The translations under genes and the position numbers were made by a program. Under the pieces are notes generated by a model, which was not told where the DNA came from, searched no databases, and was given only the letters and a program-made list of their open reading frames with translations. A stretch of 64,000 nucleotides of DNA from Ruminococcaceae bacterium FB2012 (lineage in GTDB: Bacteria; Bacillota; Clostridia; Oscillospirales; Ruminococcaceae), in the NCBI GenBank assembly GCA_900104495.1, contig FMXS01000003.1:124001-188000 (forward strand). Reading direction: 5' to 3'. Position 1 is the first letter of the stretch, and each line of letters opens with the position of its first letter. Shown here in pieces: positions 26,758 to 34,287 of this stretch.

Positions 26758-28532
26758 TATTCATTATCCTCCTTTTCGGTCTGTTCTTCTTCGGCACCGT
26801 ACTCCATATTGCAGACTGCCGAGATCATATCCAGTTTGTTTTTTGCGGCGGTGACGTATTTCATCAGCGCGGCGGTTTTCAGCAAAGCCTCCTCGCCGCC
26901 GGCTTCTATATGATGACGGTAATGCTCCGCCGCCGCGAAGCATTCCTCCGCCAGTCCGGCAAGGGATGTCATACCGCTGTTTCGCAGCAGGCGTATCAGT
27001 TCGGAGCGGTCCTCCTGCACCGAGCCCAGCCCGCTCCGGACGGTACGGGTAAGAGCATCCTCCAGCTCCGCGATGATCTTTATCAGCTTTCCCGCGCAGG
27101 ATGCGTCCTCGGGGTCGGCAGGATCGTCGGGAGTGAAATCGTGGCCGCCCTCCTCGCCGATACAGTCGTAAAACTCAATGGGGTCCAGCACCACACGTCC
27201 GCGGGACATACTCGCTCGGACAAGGGCCGTCCAGCTGCCGCCCTCGCTTCGGATGCGGCGGCAGATCTTTTCAAGAGTTTCGATAATGTCCTTCGTCTCC
27301 GGACGGTACTTGACGTAAATACCCACGCTTCTGCCGTTTTCGTCCCTTACCGTCATCCCGAAACGCTGACTGTACTTATTGAATCCGAAGCCCGCAAGAG
27401 AGGCTATCCTGATAAGGAAAAGCCGTTCCTCCACGTTTTTAAGGCCCCGGGCCAGTTCTCTGTAATCTCTGACAGCCGCCCTCCGCATTTGGGGACAGTC
27501 GATGTTGGCCTTCCCGGAAGAGACCACCTGCGTACTGTTGGAGCCCGACAGCTTTATGCCGCAGAGCTTCGCCCGCAGCAGCGTCATACGGCTCTGCATC
27601 ATGTTCATCAGCGGGACGCCCAGTCCCCACACCGCAGACTTCGGAAGCCGTTTGCGGCTGTATCCGTAATAGGCGGGGCGAAGGTCGGAGTAGGTCAAAA
27701 AAGGTTCCGGAGCGTTTTCGTCCATGTTGAGGAAGTAATAGACGTTTCCCTCGTAGGTCCCGCCCCTGTATTCCCGGTGGCCTATGGGCAGAAGGACCAG
27801 CATCCCGGGATAGTCCTCGTACTCCGAACGGAAGGCTCCCAGTTCCTTTTCCGTGATCTCCGGCTTGTCAAGGCTTTTCAGCATATCCGCGCAGGAACAG
27901 AGCATCCGTGTAAAGGCCGCCGCGTCGAAGGCCGCCCGCCTTTCGGCGGATTCGGAAAGCATAGCGCTCAGATTCCTCAGCGCACGCTCGGCATCCGCCA
28001 TTTTTGCGGCGTGAGCCTGTACCGCAGCCAGTTCCAGTTCCTCGGCGGCGGAGGCGTCCGCCCTTATCAGCCCTCTCGCAAGGAGCCCGCCCAGCTGTTT
28101 CAAGGTCTGCCGCACGCATTCGCGGACTGCCGCAGTATCTTTTCCGGAAAGCAGTAGGGGCTTTTCCGGCTCGGGCTCGGGCTCCGGGACAGGTTCGGAA
28201 GGTTCCGGCTCGGGTTCGGGTACGGCTTCGGATGCGGCCTCCGGCTGAAAGTCCTCGGGGACTTCTTTTTTCAGCAGCAGCACCGCCCCGATTATATGAC
28301 GGCAGACCGTCCTCGAAAGACAGGTACAGCTGCTTTTTTCCAGCGGGACTCTGATAATGCAGCGCTCGTCTCCCACCGAAATGACCGCCGCCCCCTCCGC
28401 TTCGGTGTATTCGGCAGTGAGGCCCTCCGTGTCCTTGCAGGCACGCTTGTAAAGGCCCTTGTTGGCAAGAGCGGTAAGACTGTTTTCATCAGCAGCCGCA
28501 AGAGCCGCAGCAAGTGTCTTGTTTTCTATCAT
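26757..28532 (-). CDS. SWIM zinc-finger protein (YehQ-like)
   Basis: 591 residues. The SWIM motif CxCx(n)CxH is CTCLSRTVCRH with Cys69, Cys71, Cys77 and His79. An acidic, repetitive Glu-Pro linker (about 98-128, EPEPEPSEPVPEPEP) separates it from a long helical region of about 450 residues. SWIM fingers bind nucleic acid or protein partners and occur in MuDR transposases, Swi2/Snf2 proteins and the MoxR-VWA clusters. Only a weak ribosome site (AAGAAG) precedes the start, and an 87-base spacer with an inverted repeat separates it from the VWA gene, the only real gap in the operon. Its partner genes suggest it is the targeting subunit of the complex; that is inference. Confidence 0.85.
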   Translation of the reverse strand: MIENKTLAAALAAADENSLTALANKGLYKRACKDTEGLTAEYTEAEGAAVISVGDERCIIRVPLEKSSCTCLSRTVCRHIIGAVLLLKKEVPEDFQPEAASEAVPEPEPEPSEPVPEPEPEPEKPLLLSGKDTAAVRECVRQTLKQLGGLLARGLIRADASAAEELELAAVQAHAAKMADAERALRNLSAMLSESAERRAAFDAAAFTRMLCSCADMLKSLDKPEITEKELGAFRSEYEDYPGMLVLLPIGHREYRGGTYEGNVYYFLNMDENAPEPFLTYSDLRPAYYGYSRKRLPKSAVWGLGVPLMNMMQSRMTLLRAKLCGIKLSGSNSTQVVSSGKANIDCPQMRRAAVRDYRELARGLKNVEERLFLIRIASLAGFGFNKYSQRFGMTVRDENGRSVGIYVKYRPETKDIIETLEKICRRIRSEGGSWTALVRASMSRGRVVLDPIEFYDCIGEEGGHDFTPDDPADPEDASCAGKLIKIIAELEDALTRTVRSGLGSVQEDRSELIRLLRNSGMTSLAGLAEECFAAAEHYRHHIEAGGEEALLKTAALMKYVTAAKNKLDMISAVCNMEYGAEEEQTEKEDNE

Positions 28533-28558
28533 AATAACACACTTCTTATTTAATTGAC

Positions 28559-28632
28559 AATGGATAGTTGATAATGAAGGAGCCGCCTTCGGCGCGTGGA
28601 TCTTATAAACTATCCATTATCAACTGCCCATT
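28559..28632. repeat. Inverted repeat between the VWA and SWIM genes
   Basis: AATGGATAGTTGATAATG (28559-28576) matches the reverse complement of 28615-28632 at 16 of 18 positions. The right arm runs over the stop codon and last residues of the VWA gene. A related copy of the left arm (TTGACA...AGTTGATAATGA, 21 of 24 matching) lies at 42041-42064, so this is a small dispersed element. Confidence 0.7.
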
Positions 28633-29792
28633 ATCCGTCCGATGTAATCTCCAAGCATATCGGGAGTGAGTGCGCCCACGAAGGCGCCCTCGTTGGCAAG
28701 CTTCTGGCCGAGGTCCTTATCGAAAGAAGGATTCGCCTGCTCGTCAAGAGCGGTGAGAAAGCTCAGCTTTGCTCCGCTCTGGATAATATTCCGGGCGGTA
28801 TTCAGCAGGATCCTGCGGGAGCCGCCCTCGAAAAGGTCCGTGACAACCAGCACGCAGGTATCGGCGGGGGTCCTTATCAGCGACTCGCAGTAGGCCAAAG
28901 CTCCCGCGATATTCGTGCCGCCGCCCAGCTGGACGCTCATCAGCACTTCGGCGGGGTCCTCGACGGACTCGGAGAGATCGACTATGCTGGTATCGAAGAT
29001 CACCAGCTTGACCTCCGCGAAGGGCAGTTTGGAAATGATCTGCGCCATGACCGCGCTGTATATCACCGAGCCCAGCATGGAGCCGCTCTCGTCCACCGCA
29101 AGGATTACGGTCTTCTTGTTGTATTTCTTCACCCGCCCGGAGAAATAAACGTCCTTGAGGACCAGTTCTCCCCGTTCGGCATCGTAGTTTTTCAGATTGC
29201 GCCGGACGGTCTTTTTTATGTCAAGGTTCCGTGCGGAATGCACGGGGCTGGACAGGCTCCTGTCCAGCTTGCCCGTAAGCGCCTGACGGGTGCTGTTCTC
29301 CAGCTTTTCCCGAAGCTCCTCGGCCACACGCCTTGCCACTTTTTTGGCGGTCTCCAGCACTTCGCCCTTCATCAGATGCCGAAGCTGCAAAACGGTTTTC
29401 AGCAGCGACATATCCGGCTTCATTTTTTCGAGGACGGTCTTGTCGGTGAGCAGCTCCGCCATGCCGAACTCCTCCAGCGCGTGACGTTCCAGCACCTCGG
29501 CGGTCTGCTGCGGGAAAAGCTCCCGGACCTTTCTTATCCATTTTGCCGCCGTGAGCTGCGTCTTCCCAAGGCCGCCGCTGCGGCCCTGTGAGTCCTCGCT
29601 GCGGACATCGTCGCCTTGAGCGTTGGCGTAAAGGTAGTCCAGCAGGTCCTCCATTTCTCCCAGAGCTTTGACCTCGCGGGCGCTGCCGCCGAAGCCGAAG
29701 CTGCGGTCGGACTTGCTGCCCAGCACCAGCCTCCAGCGGTTCACCGCAAGCTGCCGTTCGGACGTCTTATCGCCTTTATCCAATGCGCTCAC
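28620..29792 (-). CDS. VWA-domain protein, CoxE/YehP-like
   Basis: 390 residues. The N-terminal 220 residues are helical (including LLDYLYANAQ and a CoxE-like region); the von Willebrand A domain spans about 227-390. The MIDAS metal site is complete: DESGS at 234-238, the Thr of GGGTNIAGAL and the Asp of VVTDLFEGG. VWA proteins of this type act as substrate-binding adaptors for MoxR AAA ATPases. The frame starts with GTG at 29792, overlapping the DUF5682 stop by four bases (GTGA); the ribosome site GGGAGG overlaps that GTG, so a TTG three codons later (29783) may be the true start. No membrane segment. Confidence 0.88.
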   Translation of the reverse strand: MSALDKGDKTSERQLAVNRWRLVLGSKSDRSFGFGGSAREVKALGEMEDLLDYLYANAQGDDVRSEDSQGRSGGLGKTQLTAAKWIRKVRELFPQQTAEVLERHALEEFGMAELLTDKTVLEKMKPDMSLLKTVLQLRHLMKGEVLETAKKVARRVAEELREKLENSTRQALTGKLDRSLSSPVHSARNLDIKKTVRRNLKNYDAERGELVLKDVYFSGRVKKYNKKTVILAVDESGSMLGSVIYSAVMAQIISKLPFAEVKLVIFDTSIVDLSESVEDPAEVLMSVQLGGGTNIAGALAYCESLIRTPADTCVLVVTDLFEGGSRRILLNTARNIIQSGAKLSFLTALDEQANPSFDKDLGQKLANEGAFVGALTPDMLGDYIGRIMGS

Positions 29793-32167
29793 CTCCCGAG
29801 CTCCTTCATTATCTCACGGTCCAGCTTCTGCCCGAAGGCAAAAAGCTCCTCGTCTATGACTTCTCCGTAAAGCAGGCTGTCGCTGTCGGTGCTGTAAAGC
29901 CGTGCTATGTTCTCGGCAGTTTCGGCTATCTCCTGAGGGGTGAAATAGCTGAAAGCCAATCTCAGCGGCGGAAGTATCTCCATGAAGTCGTCCTTGCTCA
30001 TGGAAGTCAGCAGCTCGTCGGTCATCAGCAGGAAATCGTTCTGCGAGAATACGATATCCCTTGCGGTGGAAAACAGCCCTTTAAGATACTCCGCACCCTG
30101 CTTTCTCACGGGGAGAGTTCCGTTCAGATAGCCCCGCATAACGGCCTCGGCGTCCTTCTGAATGTCGGGCTCTATGGCGCAGAGCAGGCCCATAGCCGCA
30201 CCGTACACCGCCGGATGCTTCTGCGGCTGCTCCGTAAGCTCCAAAAGCGACTGAGTGAACATTCCCCGCCTGTCGGTGAGCAGGGTGTCCGTCAGAGCGA
30301 AAAGCTGCTTCATCACCGAACAGAGCCTGTCCGCCCGGTCGTCGGGGACGCAGGCCATCAGCGGAAGTATCAGCGTCAGCTTGTCAAAGCAGCTTGCAAG
30401 CAGCGGGAGCATCAGGCTGTCCTCGTACTCGTAGAGCTTTTTCAGCTCGTACAGCGTCCGAAAATGCTCCAAAGCCTCGCCAACGGAGAAAAAGTCCCCG
30501 TCCGAAGCGGCTGTCCGCAGAAGCTGTTCCCTCTCGCCGTCGATGCTTATCCCCATAAGGAAGCAGTCCACAGCCGTATGAGCCGCATCCGCAAGACGGT
30601 CCCGGGTCTGCATCCGCTTTGAGGCAATGTTGGTACAGGCTTCCTCGATAGTGAAGCCGTCGGTGGTGCGGTCGATAAGAAAGGCGTCCACTGCGGGAGT
30701 CCTTTTGTATTTCCAGATCTCCCTCACGCGGCTGCGGTCGGTGCTGCCGTGGAGGTCGGGGCCCTTTTCACAAATACAGAATCCTGTGCCGAGAAAGTCC
30801 ATCCGATGCAGGAAACGGCTGAGCTTCAGCCCCTTGGTGCCGGTGAACAGTCCGCATTCCAGTTCCTGCGGGACTGCCGTATCGTGCTTGAGCTTAAAAA
30901 GGGCGCACTGCTTTTCAAAGTCGGCGATGAGCGGCGGAGTATGGGCCTTGTCGCCTATCCTTCCCACGCCGTCGCCTGTGGCCAGCTTGCGGAGGATATC
31001 CAGCGGCACCGACGAGGACACGTTCTTCTCGCCTTTGATATACGCCGACGTCACCGCATCAACGGCCTCGGCCATGCCGCATTCGCGCATCCCGCGCAGA
31101 GAAGCAAGGCCTGTCATCAGCGAATGGGCCGCCTCCACGTCCGCCACCGACACGGGGATGTCCTGCTCCGCAGCCGCCCGGGCGGTCTTTATCAGCAGAG
31201 TCAGAGCTTCGTCACGGTAGATGCCGTCGGGAGTCTTTTCCTTTATCAGACGTTTTATCACCCTGTCGCAGAAATAGGGATATTTCATCCCCGAAGAATA
31301 GCCGTGGAGAGCGTCGGCGGCTTCGTAGGAATAGGCCGCCGGAAAGCAGCCTGTGCAGCCCTCGGGTATCTTGTGACGCTTCACCTGCGGGATGCTGTCC
31401 TGCTTTATCAGCTCCCGGAGCCCCGGCGTATGGAACCCGCCGGTAACCACCAGCACGCGGCTGTACTGCTGCATAGCAGCCTTGATGTTTGCTGCCATAC
31501 AGTTCTCACGGACCAGGGTGCCGTCGGCTTCAAGCTCCCGCTGTGAGGTCCCGCTGCGGACAAGAGAGCAATAAGTGTTCATCACCCGGACGAACTCCCG
31601 GGGTTCCATATGCAGGCCGGCTATCTCGAAATACTTCTCCCAGAACTCGTCAAAGCTGCGGACCTGCGTTTTCTCACACAGCCGCTTGTAATAATCGCCT
31701 GCGGTCAGACGGCCGTCATCCGAATAGCTCTGTCCTTCTTCCCTGCGCAGGCCCTTGCCGCCCTCGGTGTTGATAAGAATTTCGCAGTAGGGCAGATCGA
31801 TGAAACGGGCCTCGATGCCCAGTTTCTCAGCGGCTTTCATAGCGTTGTATTCCGGCGAGGAATACTGGAAGGGGTAGTAACAGCGGTAGTCCTCTTCTTC
31901 CTCGCTTATCAGCTTTTTCTTATCTTTGTAAAAATAGTAGATCGCCGCAGGGAGCTCGGTGCCTTCGCCCGTCAGCACGGGTATCAGCCCGGAGGCGTCC
32001 TCGGGGCCTTCGATAAGGATTATCTCCGGGCGGTATTCCTCCGCCGCTCTGAGCAGCTGCCAGGAGCAGACGGGGCTGTGATGCCGCACCGGGAAAAACA
32101 GCACCGGCGCCGAAAGATCGTAGGGTATCACTTCAGCTCCTTCGCCGAGTCGATATACGCTTTCCAT
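29789..32167 (-). CDS. DUF5682-family protein (YehM-like)
   Basis: 792 residues, no signal peptide. The N-terminus has VLFFPVRHHSPVCSW and IILIEGPEDASGL, conserved marks of DUF5682 as I know it; later come TGGFHTPGLREL and a long helical C-terminal half. The His/Glu pattern RHHSP...EGP resembles the TraB/ChaN-like clan with possible metal ligands, but no activity is proven. The gene overlaps the MoxR gene by 40 bases, yet AGGTGA lies 5 bases before its ATG, so the start is well supported. It is in the position of yehM in the E. coli yehL-M-P-Q series. Role: unknown core component of the MoxR-VWA system. Confidence 0.82.
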   Translation of the reverse strand: MESVYRLGEGAEVIPYDLSAPVLFFPVRHHSPVCSWQLLRAAEEYRPEIILIEGPEDASGLIPVLTGEGTELPAAIYYFYKDKKKLISEEEEDYRCYYPFQYSSPEYNAMKAAEKLGIEARFIDLPYCEILINTEGGKGLRREEGQSYSDDGRLTAGDYYKRLCEKTQVRSFDEFWEKYFEIAGLHMEPREFVRVMNTYCSLVRSGTSQRELEADGTLVRENCMAANIKAAMQQYSRVLVVTGGFHTPGLRELIKQDSIPQVKRHKIPEGCTGCFPAAYSYEAADALHGYSSGMKYPYFCDRVIKRLIKEKTPDGIYRDEALTLLIKTARAAAEQDIPVSVADVEAAHSLMTGLASLRGMRECGMAEAVDAVTSAYIKGEKNVSSSVPLDILRKLATGDGVGRIGDKAHTPPLIADFEKQCALFKLKHDTAVPQELECGLFTGTKGLKLSRFLHRMDFLGTGFCICEKGPDLHGSTDRSRVREIWKYKRTPAVDAFLIDRTTDGFTIEEACTNIASKRMQTRDRLADAAHTAVDCFLMGISIDGEREQLLRTAASDGDFFSVGEALEHFRTLYELKKLYEYEDSLMLPLLASCFDKLTLILPLMACVPDDRADRLCSVMKQLFALTDTLLTDRRGMFTQSLLELTEQPQKHPAVYGAAMGLLCAIEPDIQKDAEAVMRGYLNGTLPVRKQGAEYLKGLFSTARDIVFSQNDFLLMTDELLTSMSKDDFMEILPPLRLAFSYFTPQEIAETAENIARLYSTDSDSLLYGEVIDEELFAFGQKLDREIMKELGR

Positions 32168-33228
32168 AATTCACCTGCCTTGCTCTTTTCCTTGGCCGCA
32201 GTCTTGAAATAGCCCCGGAGCTTGCCCAGGTCGTCCTTGTTTTCCTTGCACACCGCTCCCAGCAGACCTTCTGTCAGCACGGCGGGCTCGATGCGTCCGC
32301 TGCCGTAATACCAGGCGTGACAGAGAGCCTGGAAGAATACCGACACCGCCTCGGCGGTGCTCATGACGGCGGCGGGCTTCTCCACCACGGTGCCTTCGGC
32401 GGTGACGCCCTCCCGCAGTTCGTGGTAGGTGACGGCCAGCAGCTCGGCAACGTCGGGATCCACAGGGCAGTCGATATGTCCCGCGGCAGCCAGTTCCTCG
32501 GCCTCCCGGACGATTATCTGCTTCTCCAGCCTTACATCACGGACGGGCTCCACGGTCTCAAAGTTGAAGCGCCTTTTCAAAGCGCCGGACATCTCGTTAA
32601 CGCCCTTGTCACGGGTGTTGGCGGTGCCGATTATGTTGAATCCGGGACGGGCAAGCACAAGCCCCTCGTCCCCGAGTTCGGGTATCACAAGTATCTGATC
32701 GGACATCACCGAGATAAGGCTGTCCTGTATTTCGGCGGGAGTACGGGTGATCTCCTCAAAGCGGGCGAAGATTCCCTTCTCCATGCCGATAAGCAGCGGG
32801 GACGGCACCAGTGCCTCACGGCAGGGACCCTTGGACAGCAGCATCGCATAGTTCCAGCTGTACTTTATCATATCCTCGGTGGTGCCCGCAGTTCCCTGGA
32901 CGGTGTTGGTGGACACTCCGCAGCAGGCCGCCGAAAGCAGCTCCGAAAGCATGGTCTTTGCGGTGCCGGGCTCACCTACCAGCATCAGTCCGCGGCTGCC
33001 CGCAAGAGTGATGACCGCACGCTCCACAAGAGCGTCGTTGCCGTAGAATTTCCGGCTGATCTTCACCTTGCCCTCCGGGGTCGCTACCTCTCCGCCGATG
33101 ATGAAGGTCCTCACGGCGGCAGGCGACAACTTCCAGCTGACGGGCTTTTTGCCCTTGTCATTGGCGGCCAGCAGGGCCAGTTCCTCGGAATAACGCACCT
33201 CAACGGGCGGCTTTATAAACTGCTCCAT
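32128..33228 (-). CDS. MoxR-type AAA+ ATPase (YehL-like)
   Basis: 366 residues. Walker A is GEPGTAKT (85-92); the Walker B region reads GIFARFEEITR, with Glu-Glu in place of the usual Asp-Glu; sensor 1 is GTANTRDKG, and the arginine region follows at ALKRRFNFETVEPV. MoxR AAA+ proteins form hexamers that remodel or load cofactors into target proteins, with VWA proteins as adaptors. The start at 33228 follows GGAGAGAC by 4 bases; an earlier in-frame start at 33261 has none. It is the first gene of the operon and has a strong promoter at 33273-33301. Cytoplasmic. Confidence 0.9.
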   Translation of the reverse strand: MEQFIKPPVEVRYSEELALLAANDKGKKPVSWKLSPAAVRTFIIGGEVATPEGKVKISRKFYGNDALVERAVITLAGSRGLMLVGEPGTAKTMLSELLSAACCGVSTNTVQGTAGTTEDMIKYSWNYAMLLSKGPCREALVPSPLLIGMEKGIFARFEEITRTPAEIQDSLISVMSDQILVIPELGDEGLVLARPGFNIIGTANTRDKGVNEMSGALKRRFNFETVEPVRDVRLEKQIIVREAEELAAAGHIDCPVDPDVAELLAVTYHELREGVTAEGTVVEKPAAVMSTAEAVSVFFQALCHAWYYGSGRIEPAVLTEGLLGAVCKENKDDLGKLRGYFKTAAKEKSKAGELWKAYIDSAKELK

Positions 33229-33272
33229 TCTTGTCTCTCCTTTTTTGATACGGTTTTTCAAAGTCCGTATCC

Positions 33273-33301
33273 ATTATACCATATATATAAAAAGAAATCA
33301 A
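33273..33301 (-). promoter_or_regulatory. Promoter of the MoxR-DUF5682-VWA-SWIM-DUF4132-hslO operon
   Basis: On the minus strand: TTGATT (33301-33296), 17-bp spacer, TATAAT (33278-33273). A TGTCC-N8-GGACA inverted repeat lies 16 bp behind the -35 box. Confidence 0.85.
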
Positions 33302-33441
33302 TACAAAAAATATAAGTGTCCAAATATAAGGACAGTTCCGCTTGTTTTTCCTGTGAGATATACAGCGTCCTCACTGCACAATGCACAAAATCTCAGCCGG
33401 ATGCACATTATTTTTTTATCACAAAAATACGCCCCGGTATC

Positions 33442-33490
33442 TTGACATTTGTAAATACCGTGGTATAATGAATATATGAACAGTCGTTCA
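33442..33490 (+). promoter_or_regulatory. Promoter and putative operator of the ABC exporter
   Basis: TTGACA (33442-33447), 16-bp spacer, TATAAT (33464-33469). The palindrome TGAAC-AGTC-GTTCA (33477-33490) overlaps the expected transcription start, as a TetR/MarR-type operator would. The regulator gene is not adjacent. Confidence 0.75.
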
Positions 33491-33576
33491 AATGTTTAGG
33501 CAAATCCGTGGGACTTGCCTTTATATGATTCGAGAAGTTAGCATATACTAACCAATATAAGAACGGAGGAAGGAAA

Positions 33577-34275
33577 ATGTTTCTGGAGCTGAACAGCATC
33601 ACTAAGCATTTCGGAGAAGGCGAGAGCCGTGTGGAGGTACTCAGAGGTATCGACCTGAGCGTTGAGAAGGGCGAGATCTGCGTCATGCTGGGGCCCTCGG
33701 GCTCGGGCAAAAGCACACTGCTCAACATCATCGGCGGCATCGACAGCGCCGACACGGGATACATCGCCATCAACGGCGAAAAGACCGCCGATATGAACGA
33801 AAAGGAGCTTACCCGCTACCGCCGCAAGCATCTGGGCTACATATTCCAGCAGTACAATCTGATACCGAATCTGAACATTAAGGAGAACATCGAAGTCGGG
33901 GCTTACCTCAGCGACTCCCCTCTGGAGGTGGACGACATCCTCAAGACCTTGGGTCTCTACGAACACCGCCACAAGCTGCCGAACCAGCTTTCCGGCGGTC
34001 AGCAGCAGCGCACCGCCATCGGCAGAGCGATAGTCAAGAACCCGGACATCCTGCTCTGCGACGAACCTACCGGTGCCCTTGACTACAACACCTCCAAGGA
34101 GATACTGAAGCTCATCGCGGAGATCAATGAAAAATACGGCAGCACCGTCATCATGGTGACACATAACGACGCTATCAAGAACATGGCCGACAGAGTCGTG
34201 AAGCTCCGCGACGGAGTCATCAGAAAGAACTACGTCAACGAAACGAAGATCGCTGCGGCGGACCTGGAATGGTAA
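33577..34275 (+). CDS. ABC transporter ATP-binding protein (MacB/LolD type)
   Basis: 232 residues. Walker A GPSGSGKST (about 38-46), Q-loop region YIFQQYNL, signature LSGGQQQR, Walker B ILLCDEPTGALD and switch His in VTHND are all intact. The sequence style (ELTRYRRKHLGYIFQQ, GALDYNTSKEIL) is that of the MacB/LolD/FtsE family, which uses mechanical movement of FtsX-type permeases to export peptides, lipids or antibiotics or to signal their presence. GGAGGAAGG lies 6 bases before the ATG. The permease follows after 12 bases; promoter and palindrome are upstream. Confidence 0.95.
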   Translation: MFLELNSITKHFGEGESRVEVLRGIDLSVEKGEICVMLGPSGSGKSTLLNIIGGIDSADTGYIAINGEKTADMNEKELTRYRRKHLGYIFQQYNLIPNLNIKENIEVGAYLSDSPLEVDDILKTLGLYEHRHKLPNQLSGGQQQRTAIGRAIVKNPDILLCDEPTGALDYNTSKEILKLIAEINEKYGSTVIMVTHNDAIKNMADRVVKLRDGVIRKNYVNETKIAAADLEW

Positions 34276-34287
34276 GGGGGAGAGGTC

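Larger units (their letters stand above)
33229..33576. other. Divergent regulatory region between MoxR operon and ABC exporter
   Basis: 348 bases without a gene. It holds the minus-strand promoter of the MoxR operon (33273-33301), an inverted repeat TGTCC-N8-GGACA just behind it (33317-33334), a plus-strand promoter (33442-33469) and a palindrome at its start site (33477-33490). Nothing recognisable lies between 33335 and 33441. Confidence 0.7.
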
